A stretch of DNA of 40,309 nt from contig JALCNL010000009.1 of the NCBI GenBank assembly GCA_022649055.1, positions 1 through 40,309 on the forward strand, read 5' to 3'. The position numbers were made by a program, and so were the translations under genes. A model generated the notes under the pieces. That model did not search any database. It saw nothing but the letters and a program-made list of their open reading frames with translations, and was not told where the DNA came from. This stretch comes from Megasphaera sp. Lineage in GTDB: Bacteria; Bacillota; Negativicutes; Veillonellales; Megasphaeraceae. Below, one piece after another: positions 1 through 8,697 of this stretch; position 1 is the stretch's first letter; each line of letters starts with the position of its first letter.

Positions 1-2
1 TG

Positions 3-74
3 GGGGAAGCATTAGGGGAAGCCGCAGAGGCCGTTTTTGGAAATTCGATTCACTGGCCGCCTAAAAAGAAATAA
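3..74 (+). CDS. C-terminal end of an unidentified protein (partial)
   Basis: An open frame runs from the left edge to a TAA at 72-74 and encodes 23 residues, starting GEALGEAAEAVFG and ending WPPKKK. The gene begins outside the window. The tail is too short for me to name a family. It is judged real because a strong terminator follows the stop codon by about ten bases and no competing gene lies on the other strand here. Confidence 0.55.
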   Translation, partial: GEALGEAAEAVFGNSIHWPPKKK

Positions 75-84
75 ACCGCGGCAG

Positions 85-132
85 AAAGAGCGCCTTACAA
101 CTTCATTATTGCAGCTGTAAGGCGCTCTTTTT
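85..132. terminator. Bidirectional intrinsic terminator
   Basis: A perfect 15-bp inverted repeat (85-99 with 116-130) encloses a 16-base loop. It is flanked by A-rich sequence on the left and a T run on the right, so it can end transcription from both sides. It separates the partial plus-strand gene from the convergent sigma-54 activator. Confidence 0.85.
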
Positions 133-138
133 AATTCT

Positions 139-2103
139 TTAATTATTTTCCACTAAGATGTTTTCATCTACTTCTTTCAATTTTGAATATAGTGTGTTTC
201 TGCCGATATTAAGAGATTTCGCTGTTTGAGAAATATTTTTATCACATTGTTCATATACTTGCATGATGTAACGATGCTCAAATTCTTTTAACGTCATATT
301 CTCTCCTAACCAGCTGGGGGGTGGCGAGTCTTGTTTTTTCATATTGGCAGGGAGAAAATCTTTGGTAATGACTTCGTGAGGACAAGTGTAAATCATTCGT
401 TCTACGACATTTTCTAATTCGCGGATATTACCTGGCCAAGTGTATTTTTGCATGATGTCAAAAGATTCTTGATCAAAATGTTTTGTCTTGATATCTAAAC
501 GCTGACATTTATTTTCCAGCAGCATATTTATTAATAAGACAATATCAGAATGACGTTCACGTAAAGGTGGCAGTGTAATCGGCAGTACGTTGAGTCGATA
601 GTATAAATCAGCACGGAAATTTCCATTGGCGACCCCTTCTGCTAAGTCTTTATTGGTAGCTGCCAGAACACGGACGTCGATGTCAATATAACGGGTGCCT
701 CCAATTCGCATAATACGTTGTTCCTGCAGTACACGGAGCAATTGAACTTGTATTTCTAAAGGCATATCACCGATTTCGTCAAGAAATATAGTACCTCCGT
801 GAGCTAGTTCGAATTTTCCTGCTTGTCCATTGCTTTTGGCACCTGTAAATGCGCCGCCTTCATACCCAAAAAGCTCGCTCTCTACCAGGTTTCGCGGTAT
901 AGCACCGCAGTTGATAGCGATGAATGGGCCATCATGTCGGGCGCTGGCTTGATGAATGGATTGTGCAATCAGCTCCTTTCCCGTGCCGCTTTCTCCCTGG
1001 ATCAAGACATTGGCATTTCCATTGGCTGCGATTTTAGCCATACGAATGGCTTCCAGCAAGGCAGAATCATTTCCTAGTATATCGTCAAAGGTGAATTTAG
1101 CAGTAGCTCCCGTAATTTTGTTGATTAAATCCTTAACACGTTTAATTTCCCGGAATATATCGATGGCTCCGGTTGTCATACCGTCGTCATCCTTTAAAAT
1201 GATTGCTGTTTTAACAAAGTCGAGAGTACCCCGTTTTGTTTCGATAAAAAATTCGCGATCTGTATATCCTACACCGGAACGTAAGGCATGCATGATGATA
1301 GGGTCAAAATCGACAAGCGAATCAATCGGTTTATTAATGGCTTTTCTTCGGTCAATATGTAAAGTTTTGGCTCCAAACGGATTAATATATTGTACGATTC
1401 CCTTAGCATTCAGCATGATCAGCCCGTCATTCATAGAATCTAAAATTGTCATATACATATTTGTTTTTTCAGAAAGTGTAGAATTAGCCTGATCAGCTTT
1501 CATTAGATTAGAAATAGCAGAAGCGGTGGCAATAACCATGCCTAATGTATGAGAATTCACTTTATCTTTTGGACCGGCTAAACTGAAGACGCCGACAAGT
1601 TCACCGCTTGCGTCAATAATAGGAGCAGCGGAACAGGATGTATTATGATGAATCTTGCAATAATGTTCAAAGCCGGCTACTTGTAAGGGTTTTAATGTTT
1701 TTTGTACCAAGCTGATTGCCGAAGTACCAATCAATTCTTCTGTTTGCCTCAGACCTTCAGAGTAATAAAGACTGTGCGATAAGTCGGTGCCATGGGCAGG
1801 AAGTATAGTTTTTAATATATATCCATCTTTATCTGATAAGACTCCAATAAAAGAGCTATTTTTAAAATCCTTCATTTCCATGAATAGACGTTGTACGAAC
1901 GGTATGGCTATTTTGAGCAGTTCACTATTATGACTTATAATTTCTTCGAACGCTTTTCCCGTGACGACTTCTTGGCTATATCCTTTTAAAGGGTTAAGCT
2001 TAATGGAACGACAATAGTTCCAAGACTGAACAATTATAGGGGGAATAGTGGTTGAAGCTTCACCGGTCTCCATAAAAGTGTTCCAATCTTGTTCAGATAC
2101 CAT
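139..2103 (-). CDS. Sigma-54-dependent transcriptional activator (AcoR-like, GAF-PAS-AAA+-Fis)
   Basis: This is a cytoplasmic enhancer-binding protein that opens sigma-54 promoters using ATP. Residues about 60-200 look like a GAF sensor and about 214-320 a PAS domain. The AAA+ domain has Walker A GESGTGKE (370-377), an intact sigma-54 contact loop GAFTGA (417-422), Walker B GGTIFLDEIGD (about 436-446) and arginine-finger candidates in FRADLYYRL. A Fis-type helix-turn-helix lies at about 624-645. At 654 aa it has the usual length of AcoR-type regulators. The start has an AGGAGG ribosome binding site seven bases upstream. It is divergent from lipB. I see no clear -24/-12 element in the 190-base gap, so its target may be elsewhere or autoregulation may use sigma-70. 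The ligand cannot be read from sequence. Confidence 0.9.
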   Translation of the reverse strand: MVSEQDWNTFMETGEASTTIPPIIVQSWNYCRSIKLNPLKGYSQEVVTGKAFEEIISHNSELLKIAIPFVQRLFMEMKDFKNSSFIGVLSDKDGYILKTILPAHGTDLSHSLYYSEGLRQTEELIGTSAISLVQKTLKPLQVAGFEHYCKIHHNTSCSAAPIIDASGELVGVFSLAGPKDKVNSHTLGMVIATASAISNLMKADQANSTLSEKTNMYMTILDSMNDGLIMLNAKGIVQYINPFGAKTLHIDRRKAINKPIDSLVDFDPIIMHALRSGVGYTDREFFIETKRGTLDFVKTAIILKDDDGMTTGAIDIFREIKRVKDLINKITGATAKFTFDDILGNDSALLEAIRMAKIAANGNANVLIQGESGTGKELIAQSIHQASARHDGPFIAINCGAIPRNLVESELFGYEGGAFTGAKSNGQAGKFELAHGGTIFLDEIGDMPLEIQVQLLRVLQEQRIMRIGGTRYIDIDVRVLAATNKDLAEGVANGNFRADLYYRLNVLPITLPPLRERHSDIVLLINMLLENKCQRLDIKTKHFDQESFDIMQKYTWPGNIRELENVVERMIYTCPHEVITKDFLPANMKKQDSPPPSWLGENMTLKEFEHRYIMQVYEQCDKNISQTAKSLNIGRNTLYSKLKEVDENILVENN

Positions 2104-2168
2104 AATATAACCTCCTTTATTTCTTTATTACTAACATTAAATTTATATTTATTATATCATATTTGGAT

Positions 2169-2194
2169 CAATGCGTGTATAAAATTATGCATTG
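2169..2194. promoter_or_regulatory. Inverted repeat in the divergent promoter region
   Basis: CAATGC (2169-2174) and GCATTG (2189-2194) form a perfect 6-bp inverted repeat with a 14-base AT-rich spacer, midway between the sigma-54 activator and lipB. Spacing and location suit an operator for a dimeric regulator. This is only a pattern observation. Confidence 0.25.
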
Positions 2195-2291
2195 GTGAAA
2201 TAGAATAAGTTATATTTATTATATTATTTATGCATAGGAAATGAATAGTATGTCCCGATTTTTAATCTGCGACAGGAAGAAGGCCGTATTA

Positions 2292-3014
2292 ATGACAAGA
2301 AAAATTTGTTCTATTTATTTAGGTTGCCAGCCATATAGTATTGGATTGAGATATCAGCAGCAGGCTAAAAATCTTGTTTTACAAGGGAGGTGGGATGCCG
2401 TATTCCTTATAATGCAACACCATCCGGTCATCACTATTGGCATGCACGGCGGGGATACACACCTTTTAGCAACAGCCGATTGGCTGAAAATACACCATGT
2501 GGATTTGTTTCATACGAACCGCGGAGGTGATATTACTTGCCATAATCCCGGACAGCTCATCTGTTATCCCATTATCAATCTAAAAAAGTGGAACACGGAT
2601 GTTCATTGGTATGTTCAACAGATAGAAGAAAGTATTATTCGGACCTTGAAGTGCCTAGGTATTACAGCTGGCCGCAAGGCTTTATACAGTGGAGTTTGGA
2701 TTGGCAATAGAAAAATAGCTGCTGTTGGTATCGGTGTAAAGCATTGGATTACCTATCATGGCATAGCATTGAATGTTTGTAATGATTTGAAACTTTTTTC
2801 TCATATCATTCCCTGCGGCATTACTGATTTTGGGGTAACCAATCTTAGGGAATTACACTGTCATATGTCTGCGGAAGCTGTTGTACCTCTTATGCAGGAT
2901 GGATTTATTTCTGTATTTCCGCATGATGCATATAGTAACTTCACGTATTGGAGGGATTTATATGGAACAAGAAATTTTAGAGAAACCGAAATGGTTGGTA
3001 CAGCATGTTTGTAA
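2292..3014 (+). CDS. lipB: Lipoyl(octanoyl) transferase LipB
   Basis: LipB moves the octanoyl group from octanoyl-ACP to a lipoyl-domain lysine, the first step of de novo lipoate attachment. Family signatures are present: RGGDITCHNPGQ (77-88), the catalytic lysine in NRKIAAVGI (Lys141), ITYHGIALNV, and the acyl-accepting cysteine in IPCGI (Cys175). At 240 aa it is slightly long because of its C-terminal tail. The frame extends upstream to an ATG at 2241, but that has almost no spacer from its AGGA. The ATG at 2292 has AAGAAGG eight bases upstream and matches the usual LipB N-terminus, so I chose it. Its end overlaps the lipA start by 53 bases, which suggests coupled translation. Confidence 0.9.
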   Translation: MTRKICSIYLGCQPYSIGLRYQQQAKNLVLQGRWDAVFLIMQHHPVITIGMHGGDTHLLATADWLKIHHVDLFHTNRGGDITCHNPGQLICYPIINLKKWNTDVHWYVQQIEESIIRTLKCLGITAGRKALYSGVWIGNRKIAAVGIGVKHWITYHGIALNVCNDLKLFSHIIPCGITDFGVTNLRELHCHMSAEAVVPLMQDGFISVFPHDAYSNFTYWRDLYGTRNFRETEMVGTACL

Positions 3015-3834
3015 TGATGATACATACAAAAATGTAAGAAAACTTGTAAAAAATCTGAATTTGCATACGGTTTGTGAAAGTGCGGATTGTCCGAATATTG
3101 GCGAATGTTTCGGTCATAAGACGGCGACTTTTCTTATTTTGGGAGGTGTTTGTACACGAGCTTGTCGTTTTTGTGCAGTTCCCAAAGGAAAACCGGATTT
3201 AGTGGATCCGAATGAGCCGAAAAATTTAGCGCAGGCAGCCGCTTATTTAGGCTTGAAACATGTTGTCATTACTTCTGTTACACGTGATGATTTGCCTTGG
3301 GGAGGGGCTGAACAATTTGCAGCATGCATTGTTGCTGTGCGGGATTGCAGTCCGGATACCTCTATTGAAGTACTTACTCCTGATTTTCGGGGAAATGTCA
3401 GTGCTCTTAATATTGTTTTGAAAGCAAAGCCAACGGTATTTAATCATAATATTGAAACAGTTCCTCGACTGTATTCTGCTATCAGGCCGATTGCTGATTA
3501 TCAGCAATCTATCGATGTCCTGCGTTATGCGGCACATTATGGTGAACAGCCGTTGGTAAAAAGCGGAATAATGGTAGGGTTAGGTGAAAGACAAGAGGAA
3601 ATAGAAGAAGTATGTAATGATTTGTATGAAGCGGGAGTAAACATATTGACAATTGGACAGTATTTAAGACCGTCATCAAAGCATGTTCCTGTAACAGAAT
3701 ATGTGACCCCCGGAAAATTTGAGATGTATAAGCGGATTGCTAAAGGAATTGGTTTTGAGCATGTTGTGAGCGGACCTCTTGTTCGCAGTTCTTATCATGC
3801 CGGGCTTATGGTTGAGGAGTGTGTGCATCATTAA
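2962..3834 (+). CDS. lipA: Lipoyl synthase LipA
   Basis: This radical-SAM enzyme inserts two sulfur atoms into the octanoyl chain placed by LipB, giving the lipoyl cofactor of 2-oxoacid dehydrogenases and the glycine cleavage H protein. It carries the auxiliary-cluster motif CESADCPNIGEC (Cys38, 43, 49), the radical-SAM motif CTRACRFC (Cys64, 68, 71) and the C-terminal RSSYHA serine motif. The length of 290 aa is normal. The ATG at 2962 follows GGAGGG. The open frame continues to 2881, but upstream codons lie inside lipB and are not LipA-like. It forms an operon with lipB, probably continuing into the dehydrogenase 64 bases downstream. Confidence 0.95.
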   Translation: MEQEILEKPKWLVQHVCNDDTYKNVRKLVKNLNLHTVCESADCPNIGECFGHKTATFLILGGVCTRACRFCAVPKGKPDLVDPNEPKNLAQAAAYLGLKHVVITSVTRDDLPWGGAEQFAACIVAVRDCSPDTSIEVLTPDFRGNVSALNIVLKAKPTVFNHNIETVPRLYSAIRPIADYQQSIDVLRYAAHYGEQPLVKSGIMVGLGERQEEIEEVCNDLYEAGVNILTIGQYLRPSSKHVPVTEYVTPGKFEMYKRIAKGIGFEHVVSGPLVRSSYHAGLMVEECVHH

Positions 3835-3898
3835 TGTGTATTTTGTGTAGTTATTATAGTTTTTCAGTATTTTATAATGATAGCAGGGAGTGATAACC

Positions 3899-4936
3899 AT
3901 GGAAGGCACAATGAAATGTGTTGTTAAAACAGCGGCAGGTGTAGGAAATGTTGAACTTGTGGAACGTCCGATACCTAAAGTGGGTCCTAATGATATATTA
4001 ATTAAAGTTCATGCCGTATCTGTTTGCGGTACGGATGTCCATATTATGAATTGGAACGAATTTGCCAGCAGTCGCATGCTTCCGCCGATGATTATCGGAC
4101 ATGAATTTTCAGGTGAAGTTGTGGAAAAAGGAGAATTAGTTACACAAATTCAAATAGGTGATGCAGTTTCTGCAGAGACACATATTGTTTGTCATACTTG
4201 TGATGTTTGTCATAACGGATATGAACATGTTTGTCCTCATACGCGCACTATTGGTTTGAGCTGTGATGGAGCCTTGGCAGAATATGCATGCATACCGGCA
4301 GAAAATGCCGTTGTATTTAAAAAGTTTGCCAATTGGGAAGTGTTAAGTCTTATGGAACCCTTTGTAGCATCTGTTCATGCTGCTACGCAATTTCCCGTTG
4401 CAGGAAAGTCAGTGGCGGTTATTGGCTGCGGTCCTATTGGAGCGATGGGTGCCGGCGTTGCAAAAAAGTGCGGAGCTGCCAAGGTTATTGCCATAGAACC
4501 GGTGTCAGACCGAGGGAAGAAAGCATTGGAAATGGGTGCCGATGTGCTTATTAATCCTATAGAAGAAGAGGTATCTAAAGCAGTTCCGATGGCAAATGAC
4601 GGAAATCTTATTGATGTTGTCCTTGATTTTTCCGGAAATGTTGGAGCTATTCAATCTAGTCTGACTTATATTAAACCGGAAGGAAAAATAGCAGTTCTTG
4701 GTCTATCTGATAAGCAGTTGTCTTTTGAACTTAGCGAATTTGTATATCGTGGGTTGACGCTGAAAGGGATAGCTGGGCGTCGAATGTACCAGGACTGGGA
4801 AACAGCTAAAGGATTATTGGCAAGTGGTCTTGACTTATCTCACATCATTACACATACACTTCCTATGACGGAATTTGAAGAAGGTTTGCGGCTCATGAAG
4901 ACGGGCGAATGCTGCAAATGTGTACTTATTCCTTAA
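3899..4936 (+). CDS. tdh: Zinc-dependent alcohol dehydrogenase, L-threonine 3-dehydrogenase-like
   Basis: This 345-aa medium-chain dehydrogenase has catalytic zinc ligands Cys43 (VCGTDVH) and His68-Glu69 (GHEF), and a structural zinc quartet Cys98, 101, 104 and 112. A Rossmann loop GCGPIGAMG follows. The segment CGTDVHIMNWNEF, the LKGIAGRRMYQDWE stretch and GLDLSHIITH closely resemble bacterial threonine dehydrogenases as I remember them. Threonine would be oxidised with NAD to 2-amino-3-oxobutyrate, which yields glycine. A sorbitol or butanediol dehydrogenase remains possible. The start at ATG 3899 has GGGAG at the right spacing; an upstream in-frame GTG at 3890 does not. Placement after lipB-lipA would fit glycine made here feeding the lipoate-dependent glycine cleavage system; that link is inference. 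Confidence 0.75.
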   Translation: MEGTMKCVVKTAAGVGNVELVERPIPKVGPNDILIKVHAVSVCGTDVHIMNWNEFASSRMLPPMIIGHEFSGEVVEKGELVTQIQIGDAVSAETHIVCHTCDVCHNGYEHVCPHTRTIGLSCDGALAEYACIPAENAVVFKKFANWEVLSLMEPFVASVHAATQFPVAGKSVAVIGCGPIGAMGAGVAKKCGAAKVIAIEPVSDRGKKALEMGADVLINPIEEEVSKAVPMANDGNLIDVVLDFSGNVGAIQSSLTYIKPEGKIAVLGLSDKQLSFELSEFVYRGLTLKGIAGRRMYQDWETAKGLLASGLDLSHIITHTLPMTEFEEGLRLMKTGECCKCVLIP

Positions 4937-4974
4937 CGTAATTATTGAATGTAACATACTCCCGATGAGACAGC

Positions 4975-5018
4975 AAAGATACATGTAAAGTCTATGACCA
5001 GACTATGCATGTATCTTT
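4975..5018 (+). terminator. Hairpin after the dehydrogenase gene
   Basis: An 11-bp perfect stem (4975-4985 with 5008-5018) encloses a smaller hairpin (AGTC/GACT). The following run is T-rich but interrupted. It lies 38 bases after the stop codon and is the likely end of the lipB-lipA-dehydrogenase transcript. No gene lies between it and 5188. Confidence 0.55.
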
Positions 5019-5091
5019 ATCATTTCATACATATCATATCTGTTAATGTAAAGAACAACATAATAATTTAGGTTGTTGTCTTTCCTGGTGT

Positions 5092-5120
5092 TTGGTACTA
5101 TCATATAAGCGAAATATGTT
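5092..5120 (+). promoter_or_regulatory. Candidate promoter for the 51-aa membrane protein
   Basis: TTGGTA (5092-5097), a 17-base spacer and TATGTT (5115-5120) resemble a sigma-70 promoter placed about 70 bases before the small gene. It is a moderate match. Confidence 0.35.
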
Positions 5121-5187
5121 ATGGTATACAGCCAATGCATATTGATTTAGCGAAACTAATCAATTACAAATCAAAGGGGGGACAATT

Positions 5188-5343
5188 ATGTTATCATTTA
5201 TTTCCGATCCTATATGCTGGGGTGCCATCCTTGTTTTTATTATGGGGCAATTTGCTATTGATGCTGTTTCTGCTATGCAGTATAAAAAAGATAAAAAAAA
5301 TATGCAGGATGCAGAAGAACACAGACAACACCAATATGCATAA
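5188..5343 (+). CDS. Small single-span membrane protein, 51 aa, unknown function
   Basis: An ATG at 5188 sits eight bases after a very strong AAAGGGGGG ribosome binding site and opens a 51-codon frame. The product begins MLSFISDPICWGAILVF. A hydrophobic segment at about residues 9-30 is followed by a highly charged tail rich in Lys, Asp, Glu, His and Gln. This suggests a membrane-inserted peptide with a cytoplasmic tail. It has its own candidate promoter and a clean terminator just downstream, so it looks monocistronic. I do not recognise the family. A longer overlapping frame from 5135 lacks a ribosome binding site and is rejected. Confidence 0.7.
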   Translation: MLSFISDPICWGAILVFIMGQFAIDAVSAMQYKKDKKNMQDAEEHRQHQYA

Positions 5344-5359
5344 TAGATTATCTACATAT

Positions 5360-5392
5360 AAAGACCGGTTAGTATGTACGCCGGTCTTTTTT
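5360..5392 (+). terminator. Intrinsic terminator after the 51-aa gene
   Basis: A 9-bp perfect stem AAAGACCGG/CCGGTCTTT (5360-5368, 5381-5389) is followed by further T residues. It starts 17 bases after the stop codon of the small membrane protein. Confidence 0.85.
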
Positions 5393-5450
5393 ATGTATAC
5401 ATTAAAGACAGTCTGCTGAGGAATAAGACATGCTGTAAATTCAATTTTTC

Positions 5451-5479
5451 TTGCCAAATTAAGGGTAATATGATATACT
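5451..5479 (+). promoter_or_regulatory. Sigma-70 promoter of rpmE
   Basis: TTGCCA (5451-5456), a 17-base spacer and TATACT (5474-5479) lie about 43 bases before the rpmE start. It is a near-consensus housekeeping promoter, likely driving rpmE and perhaps the whole rpmE-prfA-tsaC string. Confidence 0.7.
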
Positions 5480-5521
5480 ATCTTAGCATAGGTTTTGTAT
5501 GTTTGATGAGAAGAGGTGTGA

Positions 5522-5728
5522 ATGGTGAAAGAAGGAATCCATCCGAAGTACGGTAAAGCTGTAGTGACTTGTGCTTGCGGCAATACATTTGAAACTGGTT
5601 CGACTAAATCTGAACTGCGTGTTGAAATTTGCTCTAAATGTCATCCTTTCTTTACTGGCCAGCAACGTGCCGCTCAGGCTCGTGGCCGTATTGAACAGTT
5701 CAACAGAAGATATGGTAAGAAGGCTTAA
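5522..5728 (+). CDS. rpmE: 50S ribosomal protein L31 (zinc-binding type)
   Basis: The 68-residue product has the L31 signature [13 protein letters not shown] near the N-terminus and the four zinc cysteines of the C+ form: Cys17 and Cys19 (CAC), then Cys37 and Cys40 (CSKC). It belongs to the large ribosomal subunit at the inter-subunit bridge. The ATG at 5522 is preceded by a GAAGAGG-like site; a GTG one codon later could also serve. It heads the rpmE-DUF1385-prfA-prmC cluster common in Clostridia and Negativicutes. Confidence 0.95.
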   Translation: MVKEGIHPKYGKAVVTCACGNTFETGSTKSELRVEICSKCHPFFTGQQRAAQARGRIEQFNRRYGKKA

Positions 5729-5751
5729 TAGGCAGTGGTACAAGTGGAATG

Positions 5752-5771
5752 GCAGAGCAGAAATGCTCTGC
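5752..5771 (+). other. Stable 8-bp hairpin with GAAA tetraloop between rpmE and DUF1385
   Basis: GCAGAGCA (5752-5759) pairs perfectly with TGCTCTGC (5764-5771) around a GAAA tetraloop. The following bases are pyrimidine-rich but not a T run. It could be a weak terminator or attenuator, or an mRNA-stabilising or processing element separating the abundant rpmE message from downstream genes. Confidence 0.5.
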
Positions 5772-5800
5772 TCTATTTGTTTATAAAGAAAGGAGCTTTT

Positions 5801-6733
5801 ATGAGCAAACCAACAGCATATGTCGGTGGTCAAGCTGTCATTGAGGGTGTTATGATGCGAGGACCTGAATATATAGCGACGGCAGTACGGACACCGTCCG
5901 GAGAGATTGTTGTCAAAAAAGATCGTATTCGTTCTATTATGGATAGATTTTCTATTTTAAAAAAACCTTTTATTCGTGGAACGATTGCTTTATATGAATC
6001 ACTGGTTTACGGAATGAAGAGTTTGTCTTACTCGGCCCAGGCATCGGGAGAAGAAGAAGAACAGATGAGTAATGTACAGGTTGGCCTCACCATGGCTTTT
6101 TCAACGGTATTAGCCATTGTATTTTTTTTAATCATTCCCACGTATGGGGCTAAATTTATTCCCGGTGTTGCGGATAGTTCGTTTCGGCTTAACGTAGTAG
6201 AAGGGATATTGCGTCTCCTTATATTTCTATTATATATATGGGCGATTTCGCTTACAAAGGATATACAACGAGTATTTGAATATCATGGAGCCGAGCATCA
6301 AACGATTTGGACATATGAAGCAGGTGAAGAACTAACGGTAGAAAATGTGCAAAAGCATAGCCGGCTTCATCCTCGCTGCGGTACTAATTTTCTTTTGATT
6401 GTTATGGTGGTATCTATTTTTGTGTTTGCTTTTTTAGGATGGCCGAATTTAATGGAAAGAATTATATCTCGCATAGTCCTTATGCCGGTTGTTGCAGGAG
6501 TAAGCTATGAAATGATCCGGTTAGCAGCACGAACGACGAATCCCATAGTACAGCTGCTTTTTAAACCTGGTTTATGGATGCAGCTGCTGACAACGCGAAA
6601 ACCTTATCCTGATCAGATTGAGGTGGCGATACGAGCATTGGAGGCTGCGCGTCCGGCAGAAATAAAAGAGCAGGAAGTCGAAAAGAGGGAAGATACGGTG
6701 ATACAACAAAAAATTCCGGCAGTGGGACGATAA
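5801..6733 (+). CDS. DUF1385 family membrane protein (YqhQ-like)
   Basis: This is a 310-aa member of the DUF1385 family, whose biochemical role I do not know. The N-terminal [16 protein letters not shown] is a family hallmark, as are the central [11 protein letters not shown] and the following [10 protein letters not shown]. The conserved His, Glu and Cys residues have led to suggestions of metal dependence. Hydrophobic segments occur at about residues 105-125, 145-165, 205-225 and 230-245, so it is an integral membrane protein. The ATG at 5801 has AAAGGAG six bases upstream; the frame extending back to 5735 crosses the hairpin and is not used. Its position between rpmE and prfA is a conserved arrangement in Firmicutes. 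Confidence 0.85.
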   Translation: MSKPTAYVGGQAVIEGVMMRGPEYIATAVRTPSGEIVVKKDRIRSIMDRFSILKKPFIRGTIALYESLVYGMKSLSYSAQASGEEEEQMSNVQVGLTMAFSTVLAIVFFLIIPTYGAKFIPGVADSSFRLNVVEGILRLLIFLLYIWAISLTKDIQRVFEYHGAEHQTIWTYEAGEELTVENVQKHSRLHPRCGTNFLLIVMVVSIFVFAFLGWPNLMERIISRIVLMPVVAGVSYEMIRLAARTTNPIVQLLFKPGLWMQLLTTRKPYPDQIEVAIRALEAARPAEIKEQEVEKREDTVIQQKIPAVGR

Positions 6734-6752
6734 AGAAGGAGAGGAATGGGTC

Positions 6753-7835
6753 GTGTTTTTTGATAAAGTACAGTCTGTAGAAAACAAATTCATGGATCTC
6801 GAGCAGCGTATCAGTGATCCAGATGTTATTGCCCGCCAGGAGGAATGGCAGAAACTTACTAAGGAACATGCTTCTTTAGTACCTATAGTGGAAGTTTTCC
6901 GTAAATATAAAGAAATAACGGAACTGCTGAAAGGCGATACGGAAATTTTGAATGATAAGGACAGCGATGCCGATCTGGTTGTAATGGCTAAAGAAGAAAT
7001 ATCGGATCTTGAAAAGAAACAATCTGATTTAGAAGAACAAATGCATATTCTTATGCTGCCGAAAGATCCTCAGGATGACAAAAATGTTATCATGGAAATT
7101 CGTGGTGGCGCCGGTGGTGATGAAGCAGCGCTTTTTGCTGGAGATTTGTTTCGTATGTATTCGAAATATATAGAGAAACAGGCTGGATGGAAAGCAAGTT
7201 TAATTAGTTCCAATGCACCGGAATTAGGCGGATTTAAAGAAGTTATTTTTTCAGTAGAAGGCACTGGTGTATATGGTAAGCTAAAATATGAATCAGGTGT
7301 TCATCGAGTGCAACGGGTACCTGTAACTGAAGCTGGAGGGCGTATTCATACATCGACAGCGACAGTTGCTGTTCTTCCTGAAGTGGAAGACGTAGAAGTA
7401 GACTTAAATATGGATGATGTTCGTGTTGATTATTTTCGTTCGAGCGGAGCTGGCGGACAGCATGTTAATAAAACAAGTTCAGCGGTACGTATGACGCATA
7501 TACCTACGGGTATTGTTGTTGAATGTCAAGATGAACGATCACAAATGGAAAACAGAGCAAAAGCTACAAGAGTGCTGAAAGCAAGACTTTTTGATAAGGC
7601 ACAGCAGGAGGCTAAGGCGGAAGAAACGGAAGCCAGGCGCAGTCAGGTGGGAACAGGAGACCGCAGTGAACGTATTCGAACCTATAATTATCCGCAGGGG
7701 CGTGTTACCGATCATCGCATAAATCTTACTCTCTATAAATTGGAAAATGTTCTCAACGGTGATTTGGATGACTTCATACAAGCATTGGCTGAGGCTAGGA
7801 GAGCGGAATTAATGAAAGAAGAAGGAAATGAATAA
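6753..7835 (+). CDS. prfA: Peptide chain release factor 1
   Basis: RF1 recognises UAA and UAG stop codons and triggers peptide release. The 360-aa product has the codon-reading tripeptide PVT (190-192) in [10 protein letters not shown], which distinguishes RF1 from RF2. The GGQ motif (234-236) in [16 protein letters not shown] is the methylation target of the next gene product. Translation begins at GTG 6753 after an AAGGAGAGG site. The end overlaps prmC by eight bases, giving tight coupling between the factor and its modifying enzyme. Confidence 0.96.
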   Translation: MFFDKVQSVENKFMDLEQRISDPDVIARQEEWQKLTKEHASLVPIVEVFRKYKEITELLKGDTEILNDKDSDADLVVMAKEEISDLEKKQSDLEEQMHILMLPKDPQDDKNVIMEIRGGAGGDEAALFAGDLFRMYSKYIEKQAGWKASLISSNAPELGGFKEVIFSVEGTGVYGKLKYESGVHRVQRVPVTEAGGRIHTSTATVAVLPEVEDVEVDLNMDDVRVDYFRSSGAGGQHVNKTSSAVRMTHIPTGIVVECQDERSQMENRAKATRVLKARLFDKAQQEAKAEETEARRSQVGTGDRSERIRTYNYPQGRVTDHRINLTLYKLENVLNGDLDDFIQALAEARRAELMKEEGNE

Positions 7836-8691
7836 GATTTGGACCATTGGAGAACTTCTTCAATGGACGCAACGGTTTTTTAAAAAAAAGGGGATTGATT
7901 CACCTCGCCTTGATTCGGAAATTCTTTTGGCTCATGTGTTAAAAAAAGAGCGTATTTATCTATATGCCCACTATGACGAACCAATGACGGCAGGAGAGTT
8001 GAATTCGTATCGTAATTTTGTAAAAAAACGAGCAGAGCGTGTTTCTGTGGCTCATTTACTCGGCACTAAAAATTTTATGGGAATGAATTTTATTGTTAAT
8101 ACAGATGTCTTGATTCCACGTCCGGAAACAGAAATTCTGGTGGAAACAGTGTTGTCTTATGAAAAAAATACTGCGGCGAATATAAAAATATTAGATATAG
8201 GTACCGGCAGTGGTGCCATTATTTTGAGCTTACTTAGTTATTGGACCAAGGCAAGCGGAACCGGCGTAGATGTTTCGCCGGCAGCACTTATTATTGCCAA
8301 GAAAAACAGTGAAGCTTTTAAATTATCGGAACGAGTAGAATGGCTTGAAAGTGATCTTTTTGCCAATGTTTTCCACAGATCATATACTTGGATTGTATCG
8401 AATCCTCCCTATCTGACACAAGCGGATATGCAATCTTTGCAGCCGGAGGTTCGAAGAGATCCAGAGCAGGCTTTATTTGGCGGGATTGATGGATTGTCTT
8501 ATTATAGGCGGTTAGCGGCTGATTCTTGGCAATACATGATGCAAGATGGATATTGTGCAGTGGAAATAGGAGCGGGGCAGTGCAAGGCTGTATCTGATAT
8601 ATTTGAAGCAGCAGGGCATTATATGATAGATAAAGTAGTAAAAGATTATGGGGATATTGAACGGGTTATAATTTTTAAGCGAAAAGAGTAG
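7828..8691 (+). CDS. prmC: Peptide chain release factor N5-glutamine methyltransferase
   Basis: PrmC methylates the glutamine of the release-factor GGQ motif with SAM. The 287-aa protein has the SAM-binding loop DIGTGSGAI and the catalytic NPPY tetrad (192-195), preceded by the N-terminal helical domain typical of PrmC. It overlaps prfA by eight bases and uses an AGAAGGA site within prfA. The tsaC gene starts seven bases after its stop. Confidence 0.94.
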   Translation: MNKIWTIGELLQWTQRFFKKKGIDSPRLDSEILLAHVLKKERIYLYAHYDEPMTAGELNSYRNFVKKRAERVSVAHLLGTKNFMGMNFIVNTDVLIPRPETEILVETVLSYEKNTAANIKILDIGTGSGAIILSLLSYWTKASGTGVDVSPAALIIAKKNSEAFKLSERVEWLESDLFANVFHRSYTWIVSNPPYLTQADMQSLQPEVRRDPEQALFGGIDGLSYYRRLAADSWQYMMQDGYCAVEIGAGQCKAVSDIFEAAGHYMIDKVVKDYGDIERVIIFKRKE

Positions 8692-8697
8692 ATTGAA

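Noticed and set aside
956-1492. 178-aa frame antisense to the sigma-54 activator
   Set aside because: It lies fully inside a strongly supported gene, has no ribosome binding site and no recognisable domain.
2104-2291. Sigma-54 (-24/-12) promoter between the activator and lipB
   Set aside because: No GG-N10-GC arrangement with the expected flanking bases was found.
5135-5419. 94-aa frame overlapping the small membrane protein
   Set aside because: It has no ribosome binding site and runs through the terminator; the 51-aa frame has the strong start signal.
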